Source: Oscillospiraceae bacterium (GTDB lineage: Bacteria; Bacillota; Clostridia; Oscillospirales; Oscillospiraceae). From it: a DNA stretch of 16,284 bases. The position numbers and the translations under genes are program-made. Positions 6,147 through 13,708 of the stretch are shown in pieces; position 1 is the first letter of the stretch; each line of letters begins with the position of its first letter. The notes under the pieces are model-generated. The model saw nothing but the letters and a program-made list of their open reading frames with translations. It had not been told where the DNA came from and did no database searches. The DNA lies in contig JAITQY010000096.1 of NCBI GenBank assembly GCA_031288675.1, forward strand, positions 1 through 16,284, given 5' to 3'.

Positions 6147-7754
6147 TTACCGCTCCAGCTCCGTCCAGTCGCGGGGTTCGCGGAGGGCAGTCCAAGTTTC
6201 GTAGTTGAAGCTGAGGGTTGGAACGGTTTTGCCCTTGCGGACGTAGTAGTGGGAGTTCGTCGCCTCTTGTACGTCCAAATAGTACCACGCGCTCACGTCG
6301 GAGTTGTCGCTCCAGAGCCGCAACCACTCCTGCGGCGGAGCGGTGATAATGTCGCTCTCGAACTCCGGATCGCGCTCCAGCATTCGGTTTACGAGCGCCA
6401 TAAACTCCGCGCGAGTAACAGAACGGTTCGGTTTGAACGTGCCGTCCGGGTAGCCGTTCACCCAGCCGACCGATGCGGCGTACAAAATCTCCGCTTCCGC
6501 CCAACTATCGTCTATGTCGCTGAATTCCGGGCTGTTCGTTACGAGCGCGCCGCTTTGCCGCGCGAACCGCGACGCGATAGCCGCCAACTCCGCGCGGGTA
6601 ATGTACCCGTTCGGCTTGAACGTGCCGTCGGAGTAGCCATTCACGATGTGCATTTTGCTCATCGTTGACACGGCGTTGTTGAACCAATCTGTGCTTGGAA
6701 CGTCGCTGTAATTGTTGTTCTGTGCCCAATTCGCGTCGCGCACGGAGTCGGTCAGGGGCCGGAAAAACACGGTCGTGACCTCGGCGCGAGTAATGCTGTT
6801 CTCTGGTTTCACCGTGCCGTCCGGGTAGCCGACGACGTAGGCGAAATGCTCGTCTATGAATATCGGAGTCGGGGAAGGCGACGGCGTTGCTGAGGGGTTC
6901 AGGTTCTCAGGATTGGAGGTGGAAGCGGAGGGGGTTGGAGTTGGCTTCGGAGTTGGGGTTGGAGTTGGAGTCGGCATCGGTGAAGTTGCTTGCGGATGGA
7001 ACCGAAGTCGGAAATTGAAATCCATATAAGCCCCTTGTGTTTCATTTCCTGATTCATACGCTATGCCAAACTTCCAAGAAACACTCATACTTTCTCCGGG
7101 GTTCAAAACAACCATGGTGCTGACAGGTATGGGCGCATTCGCGTAATAGTCACCGTCTAAGAATTCAGGAGGATAAATGTGAAAATTATCCTCATTGGGG
7201 AACCGATACCCTTCACTGTCCTTAAAATCAGTTACAGTCGAATAATTGCAAATCGTCTGAACCTCCTCGTTCGGCGCAGTTATCTCAAACTTAAAAATTA
7301 AATACTTGTCCATCGCAGTCTGGTATGTCTCATAGGTGATATACCCACTTTTTGTTATGTAGAACCATAGTAACGCTTCTAAAGGCTCGTCCAGAACCCA
7401 AATTTCTTCGGTGTCATTTTTGATTACGGCGGTGGAGTGGTAAATGTTACTCGGGGATGGTATTGCACCATATTTAGCCATTACATTGGTGATGCCATAC
7501 ACTACTGTATAGCTGTCATCGCCTTTTGTCACAAGTGCAATATCATCCCCCGACATATCTTCGCTTTCCGTACCATCACTCAGCAGTACATTGTTTAGCG
7601 CAGGCTGTCCTGGCTTGGGATAGGATATAAAAGAATAATAACTATCATTATCCGGGTTGGAACTAGGACTAGCTAAAACCGTTTCTGCACATATTACTGT
7701 TCCTATTACAGCAAAGCAAATTAACCACTCAAATAATCTCTTTGATTTTTTCAT
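6147..7754 (-). CDS. Secreted S-layer-homology (SLH) protein
   Basis: The 535 residues show a signal peptide (MKKSKRLFEWLICFAVIG..., cleavage near VLAS, about residue 29). An unrecognised extracellular region (about 30-255) follows, ending in a TasA/camelysin-like block, LNPGESMSVSWKFGIA and QGAYMDFNF. A proline-threonine linker (about 257-300, repeats of PT) leads to three SLH domains (about 303-350, 352-415 and 417-480). These have the signatures GYPDGTVKPENSITRAE, GYSDGTFKPNGYITRAE and GYPDGTFKPNRSVTRAE. SLH domains bind pyruvylated cell-wall polymer, so the protein should be anchored on the cell surface. The tail (AWYYLDVQEATNSHYY, YETWTAL) is a motif found at the end of some clostridial SLH proteins. 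The ribosome site is weak (AAGTGAG about 10 nt upstream). A promoter lies at 7825-7853. The function of the N-terminal region is unknown. Confidence 0.92.
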   Translation of the reverse strand: MKKSKRLFEWLICFAVIGTVICAETVLASPSSNPDNDSYYSFISYPKPGQPALNNVLLSDGTESEDMSGDDIALVTKGDDSYTVVYGITNVMAKYGAIPSPSNIYHSTAVIKNDTEEIWVLDEPLEALLWFYITKSGYITYETYQTAMDKYLIFKFEITAPNEEVQTICNYSTVTDFKDSEGYRFPNEDNFHIYPPEFLDGDYYANAPIPVSTMVVLNPGESMSVSWKFGIAYESGNETQGAYMDFNFRLRFHPQATSPMPTPTPTPTPKPTPTPSASTSNPENLNPSATPSPSPTPIFIDEHFAYVVGYPDGTVKPENSITRAEVTTVFFRPLTDSVRDANWAQNNNYSDVPSTDWFNNAVSTMSKMHIVNGYSDGTFKPNGYITRAELAAIASRFARQSGALVTNSPEFSDIDDSWAEAEILYAASVGWVNGYPDGTFKPNRSVTRAEFMALVNRMLERDPEFESDIITAPPQEWLRLWSDNSDVSAWYYLDVQEATNSHYYVRKGKTVPTLSFNYETWTALREPRDWTELER

Positions 7755-7824
7755 TTTTATTTTTACTCACTTTACAAAAATATTTTTTAAGGAGAGTCAG
7801 CGAAAGAGCCCCCAAACCCTTTAT

Positions 7825-7853
7825 CTTATATCACAAAATTACACATCTGTCAA
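7825..7853 (-). promoter_or_regulatory. Promoter of the minus-strand SLH gene
   Basis: Minus strand TTGACA (7853-7848), 17-bp spacer, TATAAG (7830-7825). The leader to the ATG is about 65 nt. Confidence 0.88.
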
Positions 7854-7889
7854 GTTATTTTTGAAAACGGCAATACGCTCTTAAATTTT

Positions 7890-10420
7890 ATGACTATGGT
7901 AAAGAAACGCCTGTCTATCTTGCTCGCAATAGCGATTTGTATATCATTATTTCCGAAGATCGCATTTGCCGCTGCGAATAGCGTTACATTCCAGTTACTG
8001 GTGAATATGCCGAAAAAGCAAATGTCTTGTTTGAAGAGTTTGATGATGTTAATTGGAAATTTAGAACATATGAATCGTCTCGGGCAGCCACGATAACGAC
8101 AAGCGGCAGAGGACCCGAAATGCCTGGTGCTGCATTGGTCAATTTAGCAAATGGATATTCGCTAGTTGGCTGGACGGTTAGTGGGTCTACAGCAGACCCG
8201 TGGATAATTACAATGGTAATGATGAATGCTATATCTGGTTCGGTAGTCCACCGGATTATACGTATATTGAGACAAATGCAGTAGGAGGTCTTGGTGGTGC
8301 GTGTTTCTATGGATTTGGAGAGTTAGTTATTGAGCCTATTATTGAGCAAATTTCTGAACCTGAATACTCAGTTACAGTTACAACCGTTGAAAATGGCAGT
8401 AGTATTGTAAGCAAAATATCAACTAACACATACACTCTCGTCGCTACGCCTGACGACGACTATGCGTTTCACCATTGGGAGTCGCGTCCAACAAGCGGCG
8501 ATGAGGACAACTTCGCCATAGATACCGACGCAACGGAACAAGGCGCGACCGCAGCGGTCACGCTTACGGAGGACACAACGTACAGAGCCGTGTTTACCCG
8601 CGCAACTCCGAAGCTGACAGGCACTTTCGCGCTTAAAAAGACGGACGTAGTTAAAATGCCGCCGTTTGCGGGGTACAATCACGCCAAAGGGTTCTGGTAC
8701 ACAAAGAGCTACACCGGCGCGCCTCCGGCAAATCCCATACAGGCTGAGGCAACAAGCCCTGCACAGCTAACCGTATACTGGGATGCGACCGGCAAGCTGA
8801 AACCAGACTCCGAGAATTTCTTTAGGGGCAGCGAACCCAATGAAACGTTCGGCAAGTATGTTGACTTGGAGCTTTGGGAAGGTGAATCTGCAACCGGTAC
8901 GCCGTTCTATTCCTGCGAGGACATTGTGCTTACGGCGGCTTCACAGGGAAATCAAGATGAGTATTGGAAGATTGCTCCGCTCAATATTGGCAGCACAAAG
9001 TATTTATTCGAGATGTACTTTGCGATGCCGGACGCGGACAAGCTGACGTTCAAGCTGACATACAAGGACTATGACAAATCGGTCATCTCAACGGAGACGC
9101 TGACGATGGACACGCCGCATGATCCGGCTCCCGATACGAGCAATATAGTTCCCATTACGGTCACGATGTCGGTGGAAAAACTGACGGTTGACGGCGAGTA
9201 TATCGTTGAGCCGACGCAAATCGTAGTGCCGGAGGGTTCGACCGTTGCGTATACGCTGAAAGAACTGCTCAAAGCGGCGTACCCTGACAAGGGCTTAGCC
9301 GCGTATCGCGGGCAGTCAAACTACGTGCAGGGCATTTGGGATCCAAGCTACACCGGCAGTAATAGCTATCAGGGCTATCTTAACGAGTTCGATTTCGGCG
9401 GCGCGTCCGGCTGGAAGTATTGTCAGAACAACGTGTTCCCGACTTTGGGCATAGCGCAGTCCGCGGTTCGCGACGGCGACGTAGTGCGCTTCCAGTACAC
9501 AAAGGCTGGGTTGGGAAGAGACCTCGACAACCGCGCGGATAAGGACGCGCTGACGAAGGCGGTTGTGGCAATCCGGGCAGACGGCGCAGAGGCGAGCTAC
9601 GGCGTTAACTATACCAACGCGCTGGCAGTGTTGAAAACTCTGGACGCTTCGCAATCGGCGGTCGATGAAGCGCTTGACGCTTTGCAGCCGATTCCGATTG
9701 TATGGGTGACGGACATAACAGATGTACCCGCAACCGCGACGATCGGCACTCCGCTTGCGCTGTCCGGCACGGCAACTCCGGATGACGCAACGTATCAGAC
9801 GATTGTGTGGAGCGTCAAAACTGCCGGGACTACAGGCGCGGAAATAACAGACGGCGTACTTACGGCAACTTCGGCCGGTACGGTGACGGTAACGGCGGCA
9901 ATCGCAAACGGCGCGGAAACAGGTGACTTTACTAAGGACTTCGATATAACCGTTAAGACCGCGGCGGTCAGCAGACCGGGCGGTAACAGCGGTGGGAAAA
10001 CTCCCAAGACTTCAGATGATGCGGTAGCTGCTCCTGACGGGGACATACCCGGCGCGGTCAACACGTTCAGCGACGTTGTGGACGGCAAATATTACGCCGA
10101 GAGCGTCGCGTGAGCTTCGTCGAAAGGTATAGCCGGCGGTTACGGCAACGGACTGTTCGGACCGGAGGACACAATCACGCGGCAGGATTTGGCTGTAATT
10201 CTTCTGCGTTACGCGGAATACAAGGGATTAACGCTTCCGGCAATACGCGGATTTCAGCGACGATAAAGACGTTTCCGGCTATAGCAGAACGACGGTTGAG
10301 ACGCTGTACAAGGCGGGGATTATCTCCGGCAAGCCCGGCAACCGCCTTGACCCGAAAGGCACGGCGACAAGGGCTGAGGTCGCGGCGATGACACGCCGGT
10401 TCCTCGAAGCTGTGGGATGA
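7890..10420 (+). pseudogene. Broken secreted multidomain SLH protein
   Basis: One original gene of about 840 codons is now in four pieces. A signal peptide (MVKKRLSILLAIAICISLF..., 7896-7970) is followed by a frame change near 7984, then VTGEYAEKANVLFEEFDD... in another frame, and a second shift near 8199. The main piece runs 8200-10110. It holds an InlB B-repeat-like segment (about 8364-8613, HHWESRPTSG), unrecognised sequence, a DUF4430-like domain (about 9150-9530, ending DGDVVRFQYT) and a BIg2/Ig-like domain (about 9700-9960). SLH sequence starts at FSDVVDGKYYAESVA, where TGA at 10111 replaces the expected Trp. SLH continues in frame (GIAGGYGNGLFGPEDTITRQ) until a shift near 10245, then ends ISGKPGNRLDPKGTATRAE...EAVG at 10420. 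No ribosome site and no convincing promoter precede 7890. It would have been a cell-wall-anchored surface protein, like its divergent neighbour. Confidence 0.88.
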
Positions 10421-10440
10421 TAGGTTTGTAAGCAGATACA

Positions 10441-10464
10441 AAAAGCCCCGAACGGGGCTTTTTG
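10441..10464. terminator. Bidirectional intrinsic terminator between SLH pseudogene and Nudix gene
   Basis: AAAAAGCCCC (10441-10450), loop GAAC, GGGGCTTTTT (10455-10464). The A-run and T-run make it work in both directions, fitting its position between convergent genes. Confidence 0.95.
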
Positions 10465-10502
10465 CGTTGCGTTTGAGGGGTTGCTGTCAGTTGCAAGGAA
10501 GT

Positions 10503-10979
10503 TTATTTGTATTCAAATTTGCTGCCGGCAGTCCAGGGGCGGTCTTCGCCCCATAATCCGAACGCTTCGCTGTAGTTGCTGTCACCAAAAAACAAGGGGA
10601 AATACTGGTCAAAGTCGCTGGCAATTTGCTCCTGTGCGGCGGCGAACAGCGTATCTGTATCTATCCAGAAGTGCCTGCCCTTCGGGGAGTTTTCAATCAA
10701 CTCGCCGTCAAAATCGGAGGTTTTGTACAGAAAGATTAAATAGCGGCTATTGTCGTCTCCGTTCGCCCAGTGAACAATTCCGCACGATTTAAGGTTACGG
10801 ATATTAAGCCCTGTTTCCTCGCGGATTTCCCGTACCGCGCAATCGCAGAAGCTCTCGCACGGTTCTACTTTGCCGCCCGGGAAACTCCAGCCCGTCCAGC
10901 GTTTGATACGGTCTTGTATCAGCACTTTGCCGCTTACAGGGTCTTGTATCATTACCATTGTCGTAAGTCCAACCTTCAT
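10503..10979 (-). CDS. Nudix hydrolase (MutT/8-oxo-dGTP diphosphatase-like)
   Basis: This 158-residue cytoplasmic enzyme splits a nucleoside diphosphate linked to another group and probably cleans oxidised dNTPs. A complete Nudix box spans residues 36-58: Gly36, five residues, Glu42, seven residues, Arg50-Glu51-Ile52, Glu54-Glu55, Gly57-Leu58. The upstream block WTGWSFPGGK and the later SPKGRHFWI and LFFGDS are typical of clostridial MutT-like 8-oxo-dGTP diphosphatases. The start is set at 10979 (MKVGLTTMVMIQD) because AGGAGGG lies 8 nt upstream. A longer frame to 11039 runs into the promoter and is rejected. It is monocistronic, with a promoter at 11001-11029 and a leader of only about 15 nt. 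Substrate specificity cannot be read from sequence. Confidence 0.93.
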   Translation of the reverse strand: MKVGLTTMVMIQDPVSGKVLIQDRIKRWTGWSFPGGKVEPCESFCDCAVREIREETGLNIRNLKSCGIVHWANGDDNSRYLIFLYKTSDFDGELIENSPKGRHFWIDTDTLFAAAQEQIASDFDQYFPLFFGDSNYSEAFGLWGEDRPWTAGSKFEYK

Positions 10980-11000
10980 AGCTTCAGCCCTCCTGACGGT

Positions 11001-11029
11001 ATTATACAATAAAATCAGAAAATAATCAA
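11001..11029 (-). promoter_or_regulatory. Promoter of the Nudix gene
   Basis: Minus strand TTGATT (11029-11024), 17-bp spacer, TATAAT (11006-11001). It places the transcription start almost at the ribosome site. It runs divergently from the aph promoter about 30 bp away. Confidence 0.8.
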
Positions 11030-11057
11030 GCGCCGTCAAGTATTTTTATGAGAATTA

Positions 11058-11086
11058 TTGAAAATTATAAAATGATATGGTATAAT
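11058..11086 (+). promoter_or_regulatory. Promoter of the APH-like gene
   Basis: TTGAAA (11058-11063), 17-bp spacer, TATAAT (11081-11086). Confidence 0.88.
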
Positions 11087-11130
11087 TAAAGCTGGTTCAG
11101 ACAGAACAATGATATAGTGAGGTATTTTAG

Positions 11131-11916
11131 ATGACGCTGAAGCCGATTGCAACTGATATTGAGCAGTTTCCGGGGCCGCTTCGCCCCATATTGGAGGGTG
11201 CGTCTATGTACGACAGCAGTTGCTCGGAAGCGGCGAGGGTTATATTCATTGATAAGGACGGCGGGTATTTTTTGAAGTCCGCTTCCTATTCTCTGCAGGG
11301 AGAGGAATATATGACCCGGTATTTCCATAGCAAGGGGCTATCCGCAGAGGTAATAGCGTATTTGTCAGACGAGGGTAAAGACTGGCTGCTTACACGCAAA
11401 CTTAACGGTGACGATTGCATTGCCGCCAAGTATTTAGAGCAGCCGGAGCGTTTGTGCGGCGTTTTGGCTGAAAGTTTGTTGGCGTTGCATTCCGTTGACT
11501 GCAGTGACTGCCTTATCAAACACAGCGCGGAAGACTACATACAAAAAGCAAAGGAAAATTACGCACGCGGCATTTATAATAAGGAGCTTTTTCCGGACAA
11601 CTGGGGTTACGCAACCCCGGAAGATGCTTGGAATGTTATCAGGACGCGCGGACATTTATTTAAGACGGATACTTTGTTGCACGGCGACTATTGTCTGCCG
11701 AACATAATCCTTGACGACTGGAAGTTTAGCGGGTTTATTGATCTTGACAGCGGCGGAGCGGGCGACAGGCACGTTGATATATTTTGGGGTACATGGTCGT
11801 TGTTTTTCAATCTTAAGACGGATAAATACCGCGACAGACTCCTTGACGCTTACGGGCGCAGCCGCATTGACGAGGATATGCTGCGGGTGGTCGCGGCGGT
11901 TGAAGTGTTCAAGTAA
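11131..11916 (+). CDS. Aminoglycoside 3'-phosphotransferase (APH(3')) family kinase
   Basis: This 261-residue protein has the length and architecture of APH(3') enzymes, which phosphorylate aminoglycosides such as kanamycin at the 3'-hydroxyl using ATP. The catalytic (Brenner) loop is HGDYCLPN at residues 184-191, with Asp186 as the likely base and Asn191 as a metal ligand. GFIDLDSGG holds Asp204, the second metal ligand, and GDRHVDIFWG follows. The N-terminal lobe has the nucleotide-binding Lys in GYFLKSA (about residue 49), and LLALHSVDCSDC resembles the helix after the hinge in known enzymes. AGTGAGGT lies 8 nt before the ATG. The gene is monocistronic with its own promoter and terminators and is not tied to a mobile element. 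It is probably a chromosomal housekeeping-type homologue; whether it gives resistance cannot be judged from sequence. Confidence 0.88.
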   Translation: MTLKPIATDIEQFPGPLRPILEGASMYDSSCSEAARVIFIDKDGGYFLKSASYSLQGEEYMTRYFHSKGLSAEVIAYLSDEGKDWLLTRKLNGDDCIAAKYLEQPERLCGVLAESLLALHSVDCSDCLIKHSAEDYIQKAKENYARGIYNKELFPDNWGYATPEDAWNVIRTRGHLFKTDTLLHGDYCLPNIILDDWKFSGFIDLDSGGAGDRHVDIFWGTWSLFFNLKTDKYRDRLLDAYGRSRIDEDMLRVVAAVEVFK

Positions 11917-11930
11917 AAGAACTGCAAAAG

Positions 11931-11966
11931 AACGCGTCCGTACCAAACTGATACGGACGCGTTTTT
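11931..11966. terminator. Intrinsic terminator after the APH-like gene
   Basis: AACGCGTCCGTA (11931-11942) pairs with TACGGACGCGTT (11952-11963) and TTTTTA follows. On the minus strand the stem is followed by CTTTT, so it may also stop the lipoprotein transcript. Confidence 0.92.
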
Positions 11967-11971
11967 ATGTA

Positions 11972-11998
11972 CGGGCAAACATAGTTCGCCCGATTTTT
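11972..11998 (+). terminator. Second, weaker terminator hairpin
   Basis: CGGGC (11972-11976) pairs with GCCCG (11988-11992), with inner AAC/GTT pairs, followed by ATTTTT. It looks like a back-up to the terminator just upstream. Confidence 0.6.
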
Positions 11999-12002
11999 AA
12001 GC

Positions 12003-12494
12003 TTAGTAAGTGATGAGAACGGCAACAGTGCCGCCGTCGTCACGCAGGCTAACCGTAAGCATCTTGCCGTTGTCATAAGTGCCGGCATATGCCCAACTGT
12101 TGCCGCCGGATTCGTCAACGGAGGTTTCCGATGCGCCTAAATCTTTTGCCGCGTTTTTGTAGAAATCAATCAGTTCAGTAAGCGACTGCTTGCTTTCTAA
12201 TATAATGCTGCCGGCTATATCTGTGTATACGGTAACATCTTCCGGCGTGAATGCGGCTACCAATTCCTCGTTCCGGTCGTCGCTGAATTCGGGCAGGGTC
12301 ATTTCAGAAGGATTAAGCTCTTCTTCGTCATCTTCGTTCATTTCTGGAGTTTCTGCGGGCGCCGGGGAATTGGACGGCAAAACCTCCTGCGTTGGTTTAG
12401 GTGTTGCGCTTGGCTTAATTGTGCGGTTAGAGCAGGAAGCAAACGCCAGCGCTAACTCGAGGCACAGGAAAAGTACAACGGTTTTCTTTGCCAT
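12003..12494 (-). CDS. Small lipoprotein of unknown function
   Basis: The 163 residues begin with a lipoprotein signal peptide (MAKKTVVLFLCLELALAFAS) and lipidation Cys21 in FASC. The lipobox is slightly atypical (Phe at -3), but the same pattern occurs in the solute-binding lipoprotein at the right end of the window. A low-complexity linker follows, rich in Pro, Thr, Glu and Asp (about 26-72, including a DDEEE stretch). A compact C-terminal domain (about 80-163) includes SLTELIDFYKNAAKDLGASE, WAYAGTYDNGKMLTVSLRDDGG and VAVLITY. I do not recognise this domain. AGGAGA lies 7 nt before the ATG. The protein should be anchored outside the membrane. It is transcribed alone; the only promoter candidate upstream (TATGAT near 12550) is weak. 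Confidence 0.75.
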   Translation of the reverse strand: MAKKTVVLFLCLELALAFASCSNRTIKPSATPKPTQEVLPSNSPAPAETPEMNEDDEEELNPSEMTLPEFSDDRNEELVAAFTPEDVTVYTDIAGSIILESKQSLTELIDFYKNAAKDLGASETSVDESGGNSWAYAGTYDNGKMLTVSLRDDGGTVAVLITY

Positions 12495-12617
12495 ATATGG
12501 GTCTCCTTTTGTTATATATTTGCCTTAAAATTACATTTTACCCAAGAGATCATATATTTATGCACATCAGGCTGAACAGGAACATATAAAATCAGGACTG
12601 ACAAAACATAAGACTTA

Positions 12618-13517
12618 TTAAAATAGAGACAGTTGATTATGCTTTTGCTCGAACTTATGGATATAGGCAAAAATTTTATCAGAGTTGTGCATTATGCCGT
12701 ACTCGCGGCAGAGCGAATTAAATACTTGCGTCAGGCGTGTGTTGTTCGGACTGCCGCACTGGTAGCTGTTGCCGAACGCCCAAACGTAGCGTTCTTTCAT
12801 ACCCGGAAAGCTGCGGTCAAGATTCGCGTAAAAGTATTCCCTGTCGCCGTCGCGGAGGGTAACGCCGAAGCCGCCGAAACTGATGATTCCGCGAACTTTT
12901 GCGCGGGCGCAGTAGTCTAATATTCCGCGCAGATTATCTTCGGTATCGTTGATAAACGGCAGAATCGGGGTAAGCCAGACAACGGTCGGAATGCCCGCGT
13001 CACGCATAGCCTCTAACGCGTGAAACCTCTCTGCTGTGGAGCTGACGTTCGGCTCTATGATTTTGCAGAGCTGTTCGTCGTAAGTTGTCATCGTCATCTG
13101 AACGACGCACTTGGTTTTTTCGTTGATTGCCCTGAGAATATCTATATCACGCAGGATACGCGCGGATTTAGTCAATATAGACAATCCGAACCCGTGACGC
13201 TCAATTATCTCCAGGCACTGACGTGTCAGGCGAAGCGATTCTTCCAAGGGGATATACGGATCGCACATTGAGCCTGTGCTTATCATACAGGGTTTGCGCT
13301 TGCGTTTCAGCTGAGCCTCTAAAATTTCCGCCGCGCTGCGCTTGACCTCTATGTCCTCGAAGTCGTGCATCATCTGATAGCAGGTACTGCGGGCGTCGCA
13401 ATATATACAGCCGTGCGTACACCCACGGTAAAGGTTTATTCCGTTGGTAGGAGAAAGTATAGTTTTATAATCGGCGTAATGCATATGAGGAAAAGTTACG
13501 TTCTGCGCAGAATGCAC
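12618..13517 (-). CDS. Radical SAM protein, SplB-like (COG1533)
   Basis: The 299-residue frame has the radical SAM cluster motif CTHGCIYC (Cys33, Cys37, Cys40, numbered from the GTG at 13517), which binds a 4Fe-4S cluster that cleaves S-adenosylmethionine. Other family blocks are YKTILSPTNGINLYRGC, HDFEDIEVK, MISTGSMCDPYIPLE, LSILTKSARILRD, VVQMTMTTYD, CKIIEPNVSSTAERF and WLTPILPFINDTEDN. They fit the spore-photoproduct-lyase-related group whose reactions are mostly unknown. The C-terminal QLSLF is common in the group. The start is uncertain. Homologues usually begin at MHYADYK, which would be ATG 13484, but neither that nor GTG 13517 has a good ribosome site. The only good site (AGGAGA at 13558-13563) leads into a short frame (13552-13496) offset from this one. 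See the leader ORF entry. Confidence 0.9.
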   Translation of the reverse strand: MHSAQNVTFPHMHYADYKTILSPTNGINLYRGCTHGCIYCDARSTCYQMMHDFEDIEVKRSAAEILEAQLKRKRKPCMISTGSMCDPYIPLEESLRLTRQCLEIIERHGFGLSILTKSARILRDIDILRAINEKTKCVVQMTMTTYDEQLCKIIEPNVSSTAERFHALEAMRDAGIPTVVWLTPILPFINDTEDNLRGILDYCARAKVRGIISFGGFGVTLRDGDREYFYANLDRSFPGMKERYVWAFGNSYQCGSPNNTRLTQVFNSLCREYGIMHNSDKIFAYIHKFEQKHNQLSLF

Positions 13518-13552
13518 GTATCCGTAGCGGGATTAGTGTTATGCTTTTGCAT
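13496..13552 (-). CDS. Leader ORF of the radical SAM gene, or its frameshifted N-terminus
   Basis: AGGAGA (13563-13558) is followed after 5 nt by ATG (13552) and 18 codons, MQKHNTNPATDTCILRRT, then TAA at 13498-13496. That stop is 11 nt before the likely main start ATG at 13484. Either this is a small leader peptide coupled to translation of the radical SAM protein, or a one-base indel has cut the true N-terminus from the main frame. Confidence 0.45.
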   Translation of the reverse strand: MQKHNTNPATDTCILRRT

Positions 13553-13610
13553 ATATGTCTCCTAAAGCAGAGCGGCATTGTCTGAAGAAAGCCCGAACGG
13601 GATTAGTGTT
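13528..13610. repeat. 13-bp direct repeat in the radical SAM leader
   Basis: CGGGATTAGTGTT occurs at 13528-13540 and again at 13598-13610, exactly 70 bp apart. The first copy lies in the leader ORF; the second lies just after the transcription start on the minus strand. Confidence 0.85.
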
Positions 13611-13623
13611 TATAGTACGATAA

Positions 13624-13652
13624 ATTTTAATACATTTTTACGGCTTTGTCAA
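13624..13652 (-). promoter_or_regulatory. Promoter of the radical SAM gene
   Basis: Minus strand TTGACA (13652-13647), 17-bp spacer, TAAAAT (13629-13624). The leader to the first ribosome site is about 55 nt. Confidence 0.9.
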
Positions 13653-13708
13653 TACCTGCGCAAAAATTTTACGGATAAATAGGTACAAATTTTGAGCCGT
13701 GCGGCATT

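Noticed and set aside
6039..6668. 209-residue plus-strand ORF
   Set aside because: It lies opposite the SLH coding sequence, is Arg/Val-rich and has no ribosome site; a shadow of a GC-rich gene.
10111..10113. TGA read as tryptophan (alternative code)
   Set aside because: Trp is encoded by TGG throughout the window, and TGA ends the same gene and the MATE frame; a nonsense mutation is simpler.
10503..11039. Longer Nudix start at 11039
   Set aside because: The extension crosses the -10 and -35 boxes; the AGGAGGG site supports the start at 10979.
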